Shown piece by piece: positions 63,646-64,000 of a stretch of DNA of 64,000 bases (position 1 is its first letter; every line of letters begins with the position of its first letter). A model generated the notes under the pieces. The model had not been told where the DNA came from. It saw only the letters and a list, made by a program, of their open reading frames with translations, and did no database searches. Position numbers and translations under genes: made by a program. The stretch is from Sepioteuthis lessoniana (Eukaryota; Mollusca; Cephalopoda; Myopsida; Loliginidae): contig OY757934.1 in assembly GCA_963585895.1 (NCBI GenBank), positions 46,243,055-46,307,054 on the forward strand. The letters run 5' to 3'.

Positions 63646-64000
63646 CAAAGAGCCGAAATTATGTAAATGTTATAAACATGGAGTCTCTTGATGTGGAATC
63701 GAGATGACTGGAAATTCTTGAAGATTTAAGTGGATACATACCAGGTCGATTGAAAGACTTTGCAATATTTGTGTACGTGATAGGGAGTATACGATGTCAC
63801 TAAATCCGTTCAAGCCAAAGAAAAGGTACCTGCTATAGTGTTTAGTAGTATCGTGGTAGTTGGTGAGCTGACGCGTTGTGCATTGCTTCACTCAATGAGT
63901 GATTTGAAAGTCGCACAGATAAACGTGCAACGTGGTCCAATTTGGAACCTTATGCGAATTCGAACTGGGGCCATGCCGCCATAGAAGCAAACAAAAACAT
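63646..64000. other. Unassigned right edge
   Basis: A 73-codon minus frame (63670-63891) has no recognised domain. The region is a little less AT-rich. An element or exon running off the window cannot be excluded. Confidence 0.35.

Overview
The window is AT-rich, intron-age eukaryotic DNA made almost entirely of repeats. I found no complete host protein-coding gene. The mix of elements (an RTE-type LINE with a (GAT)n tail, a LINE with a zinc knuckle and restriction-like endonuclease of the R2/R4/Dong kind, tRNA-derived SINEs, many Tc1/mariner elements, one hAT-like element, long TA/CA/GA microsatellites) indicates an invertebrate metazoan. A lophotrochozoan, perhaps a cephalopod mollusc, is my best guess, but the sequence alone does not prove it.

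Layout. 0-2.3 kb: a fold-back repeat and two 5'-truncated R4-like LINE copies in tandem after a (TAA)n tract. 2.3-8 kb: copies of two abundant unclassified repeats (called D and D2 here) and SINE B. 8.7-9.8 kb: a 23-bp minisatellite. 10-15 kb: mariner debris, SINEs A and B, D copies and an R4-like LINE split by a SINE. 15.8-17.4 kb: a nearly complete Tc1 element with two frameshifts. 18-20 kb: a 139-bp direct duplication carrying a promoter-like segment, then a (TTC)n tract. 20.8-22.7 kb: a mariner-type element interrupted by an RTE LINE. 24.9-26.2 kb: inverted RTE fragments around a perfect hairpin. 28.3-31.9 kb: an antisense R4-like LINE interrupted by a mariner, an RTE fragment and another R4-like copy. 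33.66-35.04 kb: a complete Tc1/mariner (IS630-like) DD35E transposon with an intact 365-aa frame. 38.4-39.4 kb: a hAT-like non-autonomous element in a TA microsatellite. 40-46 kb: SINEs, a mariner deletion derivative, 69-bp tandem repeats and a hammerhead-ribozyme motif on the minus strand. 48.8-49.7 kb: a solo LTR inside a SINE A. 50.1-52 kb: one D repeat holding two mariner insertions. 53.9-54.8 kb: another copy of the mariner deletion derivative. 56-61.2 kb: RTE LINE copies, the longest with an open 732-codon frame. 61.3-61.8 kb: a CpG-richer segment without recognised repeats, holding a perfect four-unit heat-shock element; it is the best candidate for host regulatory DNA. 62-64 kb: R4-like 3' ends, D, D2 and SINEs.

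The nesting gives a relative chronology: D repeats and R4-like LINEs are old; SINE A inserted into both; mariners inserted into D and R4-like copies; an LTR retrotransposon inserted into SINE A; and an RTE LINE inserted into a mariner-type element. The SINEs have tRNA-like heads with A- and B-box motifs, and some copies have target-site duplications, so they were presumably moved by LINE machinery. Family names A, B, C, D, D2, E, F, H and I are labels for this report, not database names.
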